NCBI GenBank assembly: GCA_963803735.1
Contig: CAWDNV010000013.1
Span: forward strand, 310,001 to 374,000
Direction: 5' to 3'
Source of the DNA: Palsa-189 sp963803735
GTDB taxonomy: Bacteria; Acidobacteriota; Terriglobia; Acidiferrales; UBA7541
DNA length: 64,000 nt
The position numbers were made by a program, and so were the translations under genes. Below are positions 1 to 9,482 of the stretch, piece after piece (position 1 is the first letter of the stretch; the number at the start of each line of letters is the position of its first letter). The notes under the pieces are model-generated. The model made no database searches and was not told where the DNA came from. It saw nothing but the letters and a program-made list of their open reading frames with translations.

Positions 1-942
1 CAGGACATCGGACTGAGTCAGGATCAAATCGCAGCGATCCGAAGCGGACAACCGGTCACGAAGGACTTGCCGTCGCGCACACCTGCCGAAGTCTTCTTAG
101 TTGGCGCGGTCTACATCCATGCTGCTCCTGAAAGCTACGTTCAGTTTGCCCACGATTTCGACCGCCTTCGTAATCTTCCGAGCTACCTAGCGCTCCAGGT
201 GTTCAGCAATCCTCCGCAGCTTTCTGACTTGAAAGATTTTTCGTTCGACAACGATGACATCCAGGCGCTGAAAAATTGTAAGCCCGGCGACTGTCAGATT
301 CAGCTGCCCGCGAGCTCGATCGAAGAGTTTCATCGCTCCATCGATTGGTCTGCCGCCGACTTGAACGAACAAGTGAATCAGTCCCTGCAGAAGACAGCAC
401 TGAAGCGCCTGCTCACCTATAAGCGGGAAGGCAATCAGGCCTTGGGGGTTTATAACGATAAGCGTGACCCGACCGAAGTGCCGCAGCAGTTCGCCTACAT
501 GCTCAGCTACAGCAAGGCGTTGCCAGCGCGGCTGCCCGATTTTTACCAATACCTTCTCTCCTATCCCAACGCAAAGCCCGCGAACGTCGAAGACACATTC
601 TATTGGGCGAGGGTAAAATTCGGATTAAAGCCGACGCTCCGTATCGTGCACACAGTGACCATGCGGGGGAACCCTGCCGACCAAGTTGCATACGCTATCG
701 TCGAAAAACAGCTCTATTCGAACCACTACTTCGAGACCGCGTTGGACCTCTCCTTCTGTGTCCGTGGGAGCGACGACCAGAAGCAATCCGGCTTCTATCT
801 GATCATAGCCATGGGTTCCGAGCAGGCAGGGTTGACCGGTCCCAAGGGATCGATTGTTCGAAAGGCCGCAGTAGGCAGGTCGGTTTCCAATCTCAAAGAC
901 GCTCTCATGACGATCAAGAGCACGCTGGAAGGCAATCAGTAG
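1..942 (+). CDS. Unrecognised protein, 5' end outside the window
   Basis: The reading frame is open from the first base of the window to a TAG stop at 940-942, so this is the C-terminal 313 residues of a longer protein. A TTG at 67 could serve as a start, but the frame continues upstream without a stop, so I treat the gene as partial. I see no signal peptide, membrane segment or catalytic motif in the visible part. The protein is soluble-looking, with a C-terminal half rich in aromatic beta-strand-like segments (FETALDLSFCV, GFYLIIAMGSEQ). I do not recognise the family and propose no function. Confidence 0.7.
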   Translation, partial: QDIGLSQDQIAAIRSGQPVTKDLPSRTPAEVFLVGAVYIHAAPESYVQFAHDFDRLRNLPSYLALQVFSNPPQLSDLKDFSFDNDDIQALKNCKPGDCQIQLPASSIEEFHRSIDWSAADLNEQVNQSLQKTALKRLLTYKREGNQALGVYNDKRDPTEVPQQFAYMLSYSKALPARLPDFYQYLLSYPNAKPANVEDTFYWARVKFGLKPTLRIVHTVTMRGNPADQVAYAIVEKQLYSNHYFETALDLSFCVRGSDDQKQSGFYLIIAMGSEQAGLTGPKGSIVRKAAVGRSVSNLKDALMTIKSTLEGNQ

Positions 943-1128
943 CCCTCCGAACATAGAGACTCGTGCCGCGCGCCTCCCAAAGGGTCTTCGCCGATTAGAG
1001 GGACGATTGTTCAAGCTTGGCGAATTCCTGTTCACAAGCGGACTCCGATGGGCGACACGAGAAACATTCCGGGTTGTCGGCCATCCGGAAGTAATCGACG
1101 GAGATTTATTTCTTCATTTCCCCGAAGC

Positions 1129-1485
1129 ATGGCACAACGCAAAACTAACGATCCTGTAGTCGCGTGGCTGGAAAAGAAGGGCATCGCAGTGACGCGCCGT
1201 AACTATCTCAACATTGCGCACCTCGGAGACCCGTCAGCAGAACTATCAGCCGAGGCAGAGGCGGAATTGCCCAAAAGATTCAGTTGCCGGAATTTCGTGC
1301 GAGGAACGATGAGTAAACCAAAAATTACAGCACTAGAGATGGAACGCCATGTCGAGAGCCAGATTCGAGAATTAGCTCGAACTGGGAAGCTTCCAAGCTT
1401 TGAGACCGTCCTTACCGTGGTCAATGAAATCCGAGAAAAGTATCGTCCCCAAATTTTAGCCGCAAGAAGGGAGAGCGAAGACTAA
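1129..1485 (+). CDS. Small hypothetical protein, possibly two fused small ORFs
   Basis: A 118-residue charged soluble protein starts at ATG 1129 (MAQRKTNDPVVAWLEKKG). The first half, ending near the acidic run SAEAEAELP, looks like small proteins often found in phage or accessory regions. The second half begins with a methionine at 1309 (MSKPKITALEMERH) preceded by GAGGAACG, a good ribosome-binding site. The frame may therefore be two formerly separate genes joined by loss of a stop, or one gene with an internal start. An in-frame ATG at 1048 exists but adds a low-complexity basic leader and is less likely. Function unknown. Confidence 0.5.
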   Translation: MAQRKTNDPVVAWLEKKGIAVTRRNYLNIAHLGDPSAELSAEAEAELPKRFSCRNFVRGTMSKPKITALEMERHVESQIRELARTGKLPSFETVLTVVNEIREKYRPQILAARRESED

Positions 1486-1555
1486 GCAAGTAGAGCGGCC
1501 ACGGCGAGTGCGCAAACACCCGCCGCAGCCTAAACCCCAACGGAGGTTAGTTCCG

Positions 1556-1777
1556 ATGGAATCTATCAAGACATCTATCATTGCCCCATCAGCACAGCAA
1601 GGCCGCCATATTGAAGCCGCAGTCGCTTTCATCTGCGACCGCGCTGGAGTCTGCTTTCTTGGGATTCAGGGCGGCTTCGGCATTGCCGGGCACAACACGA
1701 TCAGCATTTTATCCCGACGTGCTATCGACAATGGCGGGTTGCCTATCTTGACGCTGAGCCTCTGCTGCGATACATAG
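1556..1777 (+). CDS. Small hypothetical ORF
   Basis: A 73-residue ORF starts at ATG 1556 with GGAGG 10 bases upstream, which is the main argument that it is real. The product (MESIKTSIIAPSAQQGRH) is mildly hydrophobic and glycine-rich (GIQGGFGIAGH) and ends in LCCDT. I recognise no family. It follows the preceding small gene in the same direction, so the two may be remains of one accessory module. It could also be a chance ORF. Confidence 0.3.
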   Translation: MESIKTSIIAPSAQQGRHIEAAVAFICDRAGVCFLGIQGGFGIAGHNTISILSRRAIDNGGLPILTLSLCCDT

Positions 1778-1845
1778 TCCGCTTAACAGGTGGGGCACGA
1801 AAAGCGAACCGGTTTGCTCTGTCAGTGTTCTATGAGGACGAAGAG

Positions 1846-3186
1846 TCATCGCCGCCACAACGCAAGACCGGGGCGTAACGCAGAGCCCAACTTAGTCGCA
1901 GCCTCAACTCCAGCATAAGCCACGAGCAACAAAAGGATGGGTTCAATAGCGTGCCGGAAACGCACGTGGCTGAACGTTAGATAATAAGGCAAGGGATACA
2001 CCAGAAGTGCACCGAAGAACATTTGCCACGCGTGTAGGTTTCGCCGGTGTGCGACAATTGAGGCAGGCAACAATAGAAACGAGAGGACAGCAAAGCTGGA
2101 AGGTATCCAGTACCAGGCGATAGGGGTATGATAGAGCATGGCGCTTCCGTCCCAGAAATTAGCGGCCCGCTTGGCGGTTAGCGTTATGAACTCCCAGGGG
2201 TAGTCACGCACGAATTGAAACGCCAGTTTCTGCTTGGAGTGGACGTAAGCTATCTCTCCCATCGTCGCATACCTGGCATATTCCTTCGGATTATAGGTTG
2301 GATGCGTACCACCCTCAGCGAATCCTAAGCTTGCGTGGTAGTTTCCCAAGGCAAACTCAAGGCCGAAGTTGCTGCGCAGGAAAACCCACTCTCCGAACAC
2401 CGCACGATTACGTAACAACCAAGGAGAAATGATGATGAGGCATGTTAGAAGGGAGAAGAGGGCCGGTTTAAGCCATTCTTTTTTGCATGCGTGCAAGTTA
2501 TAGCTGCACCAGGCTTGCGAAACAGGGAGAAGACTGCCCAGCGCTGGATTTACCAGCAGAGCGAAACCCCAGAACACCCCGAAAGCGATCCAACCCTTGC
2601 GAGTAGACGCTTCCGGCAAGCACAGAGCAAACCAAAAAAGAAGAGTAAAGAGGAGCGCACTCAAGCTGATTTCCCACACCCAAGTGAGGCTCCATTTACT
2701 GAACCAGGGAAACAGAATCCATGTCCAGGCAGCACAGTGCCCTGCGCGCCTGCCCACGGTGCGGCGAGCGATTCCGAGTATTGGAATAACCGTAAGGGCG
2801 GAAAACAAGGCCTGTACCGCAAAAATGACGATATAGGCGGCATGTGTCATGACGCCCACGTAGCGGAATATGAACGCGAGAAAATATGGATAGACAGGTG
2901 GAACCAAAGCCGTCACCCCTGTGTATTCGTTGCGAAAGGGCGAGCTGAACCCCCGTCCTTGCACAATCGAATGTGCTACATTCGAAAACTCGCCGAAACC
3001 GCAATAGTCGTCAGGTCGGGCGAACCGGTAGGTACCGAACAGCAGCATGAACGATAGGCGCACGGCAAAGCCAATCAACACTAGCCAGAAAAGCGTGGAC
3101 CATGTCCAGTCTCGGATACCAGCAGAAGCAGACTGATCCACATCCTCCCCAGGCTGCTGCGCGAGTTCCAGCACTGCCTTCATCAT
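1846..3186 (-). CDS. Multi-membrane GT-C (PMT/ArnT-like) glycosyltransferase
   Basis: This 446-residue protein has about ten hydrophobic segments and an early acidic pair in the first outside loop (FARPDDYCGFGE, near residues 57-68), the usual layout of lipid-linked-sugar-dependent GT-C enzymes of the PMT_2/ArnT type. Such enzymes move a sugar from a polyprenyl-phosphate carrier to a glycan, lipid or protein on the outer face of the inner membrane. The start MMK is supported by GAGG just upstream. It is the last minus-strand gene of the polysaccharide locus and lies beside IS debris. Substrate cannot be read from sequence; a polymerase or flippase-like role is an alternative. Confidence 0.75.
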   Translation of the reverse strand: MMKAVLELAQQPGEDVDQSASAGIRDWTWSTLFWLVLIGFAVRLSFMLLFGTYRFARPDDYCGFGEFSNVAHSIVQGRGFSSPFRNEYTGVTALVPPVYPYFLAFIFRYVGVMTHAAYIVIFAVQALFSALTVIPILGIARRTVGRRAGHCAAWTWILFPWFSKWSLTWVWEISLSALLFTLLFWFALCLPEASTRKGWIAFGVFWGFALLVNPALGSLLPVSQAWCSYNLHACKKEWLKPALFSLLTCLIIISPWLLRNRAVFGEWVFLRSNFGLEFALGNYHASLGFAEGGTHPTYNPKEYARYATMGEIAYVHSKQKLAFQFVRDYPWEFITLTAKRAANFWDGSAMLYHTPIAWYWIPSSFAVLSFLLLPASIVAHRRNLHAWQMFFGALLVYPLPYYLTFSHVRFRHAIEPILLLLVAYAGVEAATKLGSALRPGLALWRR

Positions 3187-3749
3187 GTCCTCAAGGCCTT
3201 ATCGGTTCTCGTTGTGTGTTCCGCTGGACCATCCCAGATGGCGTGGGTCTTCGTACCGAAGAAACACGAGTGTGGAATCTGCGGGGGAAACTTCGAGTTG
3301 TAGAGTGATCCCCCACTCCCGCAGTGTGGCTTTTTCAGCTTCGGGATCCTATAGTCCCGTCGTACTGATTTGCTAGCCGCGTGTCTGATCTACAAAGCGC
3401 CTCTGCTTTGAACGAATACCGCGCTTAATTCGTTTAATTCTCGGAGACGGTTCGGCACAGGGCGTCCTTCTGTGCAAACTTATTCACGAGGCTTACTTCT
3501 TTGCAGTTCTAATGCGAATGATGATTTACCCGGAAACGGTTCGTCAGCCGGTGGTGAGAAAAATCGAATCGATACGCGCCACCGAACTCAATTTCTGGAA
3601 AAGTTACGAGCGATGAACATTCACAGAGCATCGCTTTTTCCCCGTGGTGCTCAAGTCGAGCCTCTGCATTCTCCGGCAGAGTTCAGTACGCCGTAGTTAA
3701 AAGATGACAGAAGAAGCAATTACGAAATCCAACGGATCATCAGCAGTTC
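3187..3749 (+). other. Gene-free stretch beside a broken IS
   Basis: About 560 bases hold only short ORFs without ribosome-binding sites or recognisable products. The 3' part of the neighbouring IS110 transposase stops matching at about 3750, so this stretch carries the truncation point. I see no tRNA and no clear terminator. It looks like decayed DNA at the edge of an insertion. Confidence 0.5.
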
Positions 3750-4482
3750 GAGCTGCCGCTTGGTGCGAAAACGATGCGGAGTCTGTAGGATGCCCGGCAA
3801 TGCAGCCGAACGGATCGGCCCGATGGAGCGAATCTGGCAGAGCCGTTTCCAGGCCTGTTGTTTCTTGCTCTCGGCGAGCAGATCCCGCCGCACTTGCTGG
3901 CGCAACACTCTCAGCGCATCGAGTTGCTGCTAATAAAATTTAGCTCGCCGGCGCACCCCGGGTTCGTTGATCTTCGCAGGCCATTCGGCCACGATGACTA
4001 GATGCATAGACTTGCTGGCCGGTACAAGGAATGGCCCAACTTCGATAGATGGCCTTCACCCGCGTCATGACTCGCCCGAGATCCTTGGTGATGGTCAGAT
4101 AACTGCACAATTCCTTCAGTGTTCGTAGGCCATGTTCGCCGTGATAGACGGGAGTGAGATGATCGAGGCGCAGCAGCTCCGCCAATCGGCGAGCATCTAT
4201 CTTGTCGCTCTGGTTGCCTTCCCTCATGGATTTGTTTTTTCGCGGATCGCAGACCACCAATTTCGTAACCCGCGGTTTCAACAGGTCGTACAACCAGGCG
4301 GCCGAGGTTCCTTCCTCAAACGTGACGTGCACATTTCCGCGCAGCCCGTCGACAAACTCCAGAATCGTGCTGGCTTTGGTTTCGATGACGCATTCCATCC
4401 CGATCTTCCCCGCAGCATTCATCACCGCAATCGAAATGCTTTCCTTGTCAACATCCATGCCGATATACTTCGTGCTATCCAT
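3750..4482 (-). mobile_element. IS110-family transposase, broken (pseudogene)
   Basis: The N-terminal part (start ATG at 4482, MDSTKYIGMDVDKESIS) is an IS110 DEDD transposase domain, with a GMDVDK first motif and a SDKIDARRLAELL motif. Near 4000 the frame shifts: the family-typical segment EWPAKINEPGVRRRAKFY continues in another frame, meets an in-frame TAG near 3930, and resumes as QQLDALRVLRQQVRRDLL. The C-terminal transposase domain is then recognisable (SIGPIRSAALPGILQTPHRF) until RTKRQL at about 3750, after which similarity ends. One frameshift, one stop and a 3' truncation make it inactive. No terminal inverted repeats were found; this family usually lacks obvious ones. Confidence 0.85.
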
Positions 4483-5099
4483 TGGGGGCGTTCCTTTCTG
4501 TAGGGGTTGAGGCTAGCACCCAAACCCTACTCCAAAAGGGGCGCCCTTTTATATTGCGTCCTGTTCTCGGAAGTTGGCCCTTCGCCGGCCTGAAATCGCA
4601 GTCTCCAAGAAGACCGGTGGATTCAATGGGTCATCGCAACACAGAGCTACATTCGACCTCGGGTTTTAATACAGACGGAAAACACTGCCCTGTTTAAGTT
4701 TAATTTAGTACAGCTCGGAAAGATCAGTTCCCTGCGAGAAGTGTGTCCGAGCAGCCGATTAGCTAGTGTTGCATCGACCGGTTGAGCTGGCACGGATTTC
4801 CGGGAAACTGACTTTGTACTTTCACCGAGGAAGACGTGAAGTAGTTACGGGTGTCAAAGAGAATACCATTGGGCCTTTCCTTATGGACATCGATGGACCA
4901 TTTGATTGCAATAGCGTTGGGGACATTGGAAAATGAGCGAACAGTACGCTCTACTGCCAGTTTCGGGGACACTCCTTTCGCACTCCGGCTGCACAATTCG
5001 ACAACTGCTGCTACGAAAGCGCACGGCACCTCTTAGGGGCTGCTTGCACTTTCTGTCCTTGGTAGATTGTTTGGTTTATCGAGGGCTTCAAAGACGAAG
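4483..5099 (+). other. Intergenic stretch without a recognised gene
   Basis: Roughly 600 bases between the IS110 remnant and the next glycosyltransferase. The region just past the transposase start probably contains the IS 5' end, but I cannot mark a boundary. Short ORFs on both strands (for example 4763-5029 minus and 4851-5036 plus) overlap each other and have no recognisable product. The promoter of the downstream glycosyltransferase is probably here, but I see no convincing -35/-10 pair. Confidence 0.4.
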
Positions 5100-6365
5100 A
5101 TGCCGATGAGCCCAGTTAGCCAAATCACAGAGTCGAAGAGTCAGCCCGCCCGAACCGAAGCACCTGGTGTGAACAAGGCATCGGCGAATTACGAATCCCC
5201 GACTATAGGCGAATGCCACGATCCCGAAGTAACGATCCTCATGCCGTGCCTCAACGAAAGTGAGACGCTGGAAGCTTGTATTCGAAAAGCACAGGGTTTC
5301 CTCGATGCGAATCAAGTTCGGGGCGAGATCGTGGTTAGCGATAGCGGGTCGAACGATGGGTCACAGGAAATTGCCCGTAGATGCGGAGCGAGAGTCGTCG
5401 AGGTCCCGAGTCGAGGCTATGGAGCGGCCCTGATTTATGGAAGTTCGGCAGCACGCGGCAAATACGTCATCATGGGCGATTCCGACGAAAGTTACGATTT
5501 CTCCGCGCTTCTGCCGTTTGTGCATAAGCTGCGTGAAGGCTATGACCTGGTCGTGGGTAACCGAATGACAGGCGGCATTGAGCCTGGAGCAATGCCATGG
5601 AAAAACCGCTGGATTGGAACCCCTGCTCTGTCGTCCATTGGATGGTTTTTTTTCCGGTGTCCGGTCGGCGACTTCAATTGCGGTTTGCGAGCTTTTTCCA
5701 TGGACGCACTCAGGGAAATGAACCTTCGTACTACCGGCATGGAGCTTGCCTCAGAGATGATCGTAAAGGCGACCCTATTGAAAATGCGGATTACCGAGGT
5801 CCCCACGACGCTGCATCTCGATGGACGCAGCCGGGCGCCTCACCTTCGGCCGTGGCGGGATGGCTGGCGGCACTTGAGATTCATGCTTTTGTGTAGCCCG
5901 CGCTGGCTATTTCTATACCCCGGGCTTCTGCTCGTGTTGGCTGGCCTGTTCAGCGGAGCATGGCTCTTGCCCGGTCCCAGAACGATCGGGAACGTCACGC
6001 TCGACATTCACACACTATTCTTTTCCGCCATTGGGGTTTTGATCGGGTTTCAGGCGATGCTGTTCGCCGTTTTCAGCAAGACCTTTGCGATCGCCGACGG
6101 TTTGCTGCCGACCGATCCAAAAATGGAGCGTTTGTATAGTATTTTCGTGTTGGAAATCTGGTTATTGGTGGGAGCCCTCCTTGTTGTCTTGGGGCTTGGT
6201 GGTGCCGTGAGCCGGGTTGTCGTTTGGGGACGGCGCGGTTTCGGAACCCTGGATCCAGCCCTCGTGATGCGCGTTGTGATTCCATCTGGGCTTTCGCTCG
6301 CGCTCGGCTGTCAAATCATCTTGTCGGCGTTCTTCTTGAGTCTTCTCCGGATGAGACGAAAGTGA
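5100..6365 (+). CDS. GT2 glycosyltransferase with C-terminal membrane segments (DPM1-like)
   Basis: The 421-residue protein has an N-terminal GT-A domain of family 2: VTILMPCLNESE near residue 46, the SDSGSNDGS nucleotide-binding segment, and MGDSDESYDF as the DXD-type metal site. Four hydrophobic segments follow from about residue 275 (FLYPGLLLVLAGLF, FFSAIGVLIGFQAMLF, LEIWLLVGALLVVLGL, GLSLALGCQIILSAFF). This architecture is typical of enzymes that load a sugar onto polyprenyl phosphate, and such carriers would feed the GT-C proteins nearby. ATG 5100 is preferred over the upstream in-frame TTG at 5067. It is one of few plus-strand genes in this locus, and a methyltransferase stub follows directly. 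Confidence 0.8.
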   Translation: MPMSPVSQITESKSQPARTEAPGVNKASANYESPTIGECHDPEVTILMPCLNESETLEACIRKAQGFLDANQVRGEIVVSDSGSNDGSQEIARRCGARVVEVPSRGYGAALIYGSSAARGKYVIMGDSDESYDFSALLPFVHKLREGYDLVVGNRMTGGIEPGAMPWKNRWIGTPALSSIGWFFFRCPVGDFNCGLRAFSMDALREMNLRTTGMELASEMIVKATLLKMRITEVPTTLHLDGRSRAPHLRPWRDGWRHLRFMLLCSPRWLFLYPGLLLVLAGLFSGAWLLPGPRTIGNVTLDIHTLFFSAIGVLIGFQAMLFAVFSKTFAIADGLLPTDPKMERLYSIFVLEIWLLVGALLVVLGLGGAVSRVVVWGRRGFGTLDPALVMRVVIPSGLSLALGCQIILSAFFLSLLRMRRK

Positions 6366-6537
6366 GTCTACGGGACAGGGTACATCGCGGTTTCGTTTCC
6401 CACGCCGGGTTGCCAGACGCGCCGAGGAGTTTGCAGAGTTAATTCCCAGGGACACGCTGATACTCGATGTGGGTTGCGGGGACGGCCGGCTCGCTCGGAG
6501 ATCAGCTGGCGCGGTTCCATCAGAGACGACGAAATGA
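6355..6537 (+). pseudogene. Stub of a SAM-dependent methyltransferase
   Basis: A frame opening at 6355, with no start codon, encodes RRAEEFAELIPRDTLILDVG followed by CGDGRLARRS, a clear class I methyltransferase motif I. It then runs into unrelated sequence and stops at 6535-6537. It overlaps the end of the preceding glycosyltransferase by a few bases in a different frame. Only about 30 residues look like methyltransferase; the rest of the fold is missing. A second, intact methyltransferase begins 8 bases later, so this looks like the scar of a deletion or replacement. Confidence 0.6.
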
Positions 6538-6544
6538 AAGGGTA

Positions 6545-7102
6545 ATGGCCTATACTCGTTTTGACAGATTTGTTGCCCGTCAGCGTTTCCGGGTAGCTTT
6601 GCCGCATTTGAGACCTCGCTCACGAATCTGCGATATTGGCTGCGGCCTCGATGCTGCGTTTCTCGTCTACGCGAGCTCGCACATTGCGTGGGGAGTGGGG
6701 CTCGATTATCAGCTGAAAGCCTGCCCTGAAGGAACCTGCTCTGTAATCCGCGCCGATATTACGGATACACTTCCCTTGCGCGATTCCTATTTCGATCACG
6801 TGGTGATGCTTGCGGTTTTGGAGCATTTGCGCGAACCGGAGCCTCTCCTACGCGAGGTGTTCCGCATCCTGCGGCCCGAAGGGTCATTTGTGCTCACCTG
6901 GCCGCAGGTTTTCATCGACCCGTTTCTCGGGTTGCTTTTCAGGGCTGGCATTGTCAGCAGCGAAATGGAGAGCCAAGGACACCAGCCGCGAATACGCCTG
7001 AAAACCCTTCACGGTATTTTGTCGAGGATAGGTTTTCGCAGCTTGTCGCATCGCAAATTTGAGCTTGGCCTCAATAATCTGCTCGTAGCCTTCAAATCCT
7101 GA
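6545..7102 (+). CDS. SAM-dependent methyltransferase (class I, UbiE-like)
   Basis: A 185-residue protein starting at ATG 6545, with GAAAGGG just upstream. Motif I is ICDIGCGLDAAFL near residue 33; an acidic motif (GLDYQLKA) and a post-motif HVVMLAVLEHLREPEPLLRE follow, as in Methyltransf_11-type enzymes. It probably methylates a sugar or a lipid-linked intermediate of the polysaccharide pathway, inferred only from location. It is short for the family (usual length 200-260), because the region before motif I is only about 30 residues. Confidence 0.75.
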   Translation: MAYTRFDRFVARQRFRVALPHLRPRSRICDIGCGLDAAFLVYASSHIAWGVGLDYQLKACPEGTCSVIRADITDTLPLRDSYFDHVVMLAVLEHLREPEPLLREVFRILRPEGSFVLTWPQVFIDPFLGLLFRAGIVSSEMESQGHQPRIRLKTLHGILSRIGFRSLSHRKFELGLNNLLVAFKS

Positions 7103-7213
7103 CTGTCGTTCGGCATTGAACATAAGAAAGTGTGTGGGAACTCACTGCATTTTCTCGCGCGGCTTAGGCCCGAGCGGCGGTAAATGGCTCCAACAAACAG
7201 TCCAGACACAAAA

Positions 7214-8965
7214 TCATCGCGGCGTTGCACTCACCTCTATTTTCCAAACCTGGCGATCGCTGAAATAATCGAACAATTCCTGGTTCTTCGCACCCATGTC
7301 CCAAGCCCAGACCACTTTCGCCGAATTGATATCCGCTGCGTTGTAAATCCACGCGCCCGGAATAGAGGCGTTTCCGTGGAGCTTGTAGCTAACAATTACC
7401 AGTGATTTTTCGGGAAGCATTGCCAATTTTTTTTCAATCTCCTCTCGAGGTACGTTCCTGGCATCACTGTTGTACCAGGTAAACGGCCACGGCGGCCCCG
7501 TATCAATATGCAATGGCCCCGCCGCCGCTCGCAATGCGAGCATTAACGCACACGTGAGCGGAATGGTACGCGAAAGAAAGAGCCCGGCTGGTTTGCCGCG
7601 CCATTGCCATCGGCGCATCCGGCGCATCGCCAGCAGCACAATAACTATCAGCACAGAAGTGATCGGTGCCGCGTAATGTGCCTGCCCGAATGTTTCGATC
7701 GCCAGCCCCGCAATCGATATGACGCTTGCCCACACGAGAAAACGTCCTTTCCAATCGAGCTGCTTCCATTTCAGCCCTCGCGGTCGCATGAGCAATGCAG
7801 CCAAAAGCGGCAGCGTAAGAACAGGGCCAAAAAGTAACAACCATATCTTCTCGATTCGTTCATACCAGGAAAGCAACAAGCCGCGCACGGATCGGGTCCG
7901 CTCGTACTCGGGTAGATCGAACGTGAGATAAAAATCGCGAAGCGCGTCTTGAGTGTAGACCGGCTGAGGCAACCGGGGCTCGAAAATGAAAAGTGGCGAC
8001 ATCGCATAGGACTTCTCGTAGACTTCGTACGGCAAACGCAGGGGGCTGCCCGCGACTCTCCAGTTGTAATATCCCATCGCCATAGCCGTTGCGCCAACGC
8101 ACAGAGCCAAGGGAAGAACTGCGCGCCGCATCACCTGGAGGAACTCCACCTTCCCTTTTTTTACCCACCAGAACAGCAGAGCCATGCCGACTGGAATGCA
8201 AAGGAGGACTCCCTCGTACGGCCTGCTGTTTGCCAAGATCGCGATTCCCAGTCCAACGAGCAGGGAATCTCGAATGAGCGGAGATTTCACCAGCCTCACC
8301 AGGCCACCTAAGAGAAGGGCCCCTCCAGTGGCTGGCACGGCCCCACCCCAGTAGCTATTTCCCCAATAGCTGAACACGCTCAGTCGCATCGCAAGAATCA
8401 GACCGCCGACTAAAGCCCACTCCGGCGAGATCCATTCCTGAAGCATCCAGCAGATGGCCGTACACATGGCCGCCATGCTCAGCCAAACCCCCACGATCGG
8501 ATATCCCCCGATTAGTTTTCCGATGGCGAGCACTATCCCCTGAGCGGGCGGAAATTTGGATTGGTAGGTCGGACGCATGTTGATGTGGAAGGTTTCGAAG
8601 TGAATCCACAGTGGAGGCGTAGGATTGGTCAGCCGCCCGTGCAGGTAAGTATCCGACTGAAGCAAATAGCTAAACTCGTCCTCCACCCTTGGTTCGGGGA
8701 TCGGTAAGATGGGCAACGCCGCAACGCGCATCGCAATGGCCATGCAGCCGGCCACCAACAAGGCCAGTCTCTTTCTGCGAGCCAACCGCGAAAAATGCGC
8801 TTCTGCGCGTGCCAACGGCTCCGCGGCAAAGCCGGAAAGGGTTACTGCAACAAAGGCCAGCGTGACGACTAATGCGAGCTCGATATAGATCAGAATCAAG
8901 CAATTAGTTTCGGACAGTTGAGAGGATCCTGATACCCTAACATTCATTGGTAATAGCCAAAACAT
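7214..8965 (-). CDS. Large multi-membrane protein, GT-C/PMT-like
   Basis: The 583-residue protein has about eleven hydrophobic segments. Early in the first long loop it has PEPRVEDEFSYLLQSD, an acidic site placed like the catalytic Asp/Glu of GT-C enzymes. A soluble tail of about 90 residues follows the last membrane segment (PWPFTWYNSDARNVPREEI). I infer a polyprenyl-phosphate-sugar-dependent glycosyltransferase acting on the periplasmic side. It is convergent with the methyltransferase on its 3' side. The substrate is unknown. Confidence 0.65.
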   Translation of the reverse strand: MFWLLPMNVRVSGSSQLSETNCLILIYIELALVVTLAFVAVTLSGFAAEPLARAEAHFSRLARRKRLALLVAGCMAIAMRVAALPILPIPEPRVEDEFSYLLQSDTYLHGRLTNPTPPLWIHFETFHINMRPTYQSKFPPAQGIVLAIGKLIGGYPIVGVWLSMAAMCTAICWMLQEWISPEWALVGGLILAMRLSVFSYWGNSYWGGAVPATGGALLLGGLVRLVKSPLIRDSLLVGLGIAILANSRPYEGVLLCIPVGMALLFWWVKKGKVEFLQVMRRAVLPLALCVGATAMAMGYYNWRVAGSPLRLPYEVYEKSYAMSPLFIFEPRLPQPVYTQDALRDFYLTFDLPEYERTRSVRGLLLSWYERIEKIWLLLFGPVLTLPLLAALLMRPRGLKWKQLDWKGRFLVWASVISIAGLAIETFGQAHYAAPITSVLIVIVLLAMRRMRRWQWRGKPAGLFLSRTIPLTCALMLALRAAAGPLHIDTGPPWPFTWYNSDARNVPREEIEKKLAMLPEKSLVIVSYKLHGNASIPGAWIYNAADINSAKVVWAWDMGAKNQELFDYFSDRQVWKIEVSATPR

Positions 8966-9482
8966 TACGCTGATCCGCTTTCAGCTAGAGTGGCCGTTCG
9001 TAATGCCTCTAAGATCAGTATGTAGATTTAAATTTTGGGGATTTTCCAATGGTTTCCAGGACCATTGCTGAAACCCTCGAAGAAGCTTTAGGCCAAGATT
9101 TGATAAGTCTCGGGCATCTTTCTTATTTCGCCACCAAATTCAGCGAATAATCCAGGCTAGTGCTATCGGCACTGGCTTCTGTGGAGGCGGTTATGCTGAG
9201 GGGGCCATCATCTTGTGTGCCACGATTAGCGCAATGTCCTATGTGGCTTGGGAGCGCGATGGTGGGCATGACAGGAAAAAGTTCGTGGAAATTATTATAA
9301 GATTTCGTCCTCCACAATTAGACGCGACAAAGATCAGCGTGCCACTTCTAGCCCAAGGGATCAGCGATTGTGCGCAGCGATTGAAAGTTACCGATAAAGC
9401 CCTCTACTTGCGAGGAGCGGAGGTTGATAAAAGCGAAAGCGAAGTCATAAGTGTGTGTCCCCAGCTTCAAGGTCTTAAACAT
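8966..9482 (+). other. Intergenic stretch with a small inverted repeat
   Basis: About 520 bases upstream of the minus-strand membrane protein, so its promoter should be at the left end. A perfect 6-base inverted repeat (AATGGT / ACCATT, 7-base spacer) lies at 9048-9066 and could be an operator or chance. To the right is sequence downstream of a transposase remnant; the frame running out of that remnant (to 9348) encodes residues I do not recognise. Confidence 0.4.

Noticed and set aside
2491..3057. A 188-residue plus-strand ORF
   Set aside because: Antisense to the GT-C membrane protein; its low-complexity charged sequence is the mirror of hydrophobic codons.
3300..3380. Weak hairpin GGGATCCTATAGTCCC in the gene-free stretch
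   Set aside because: Stem too short and imperfect, no T-run, not near a gene end.
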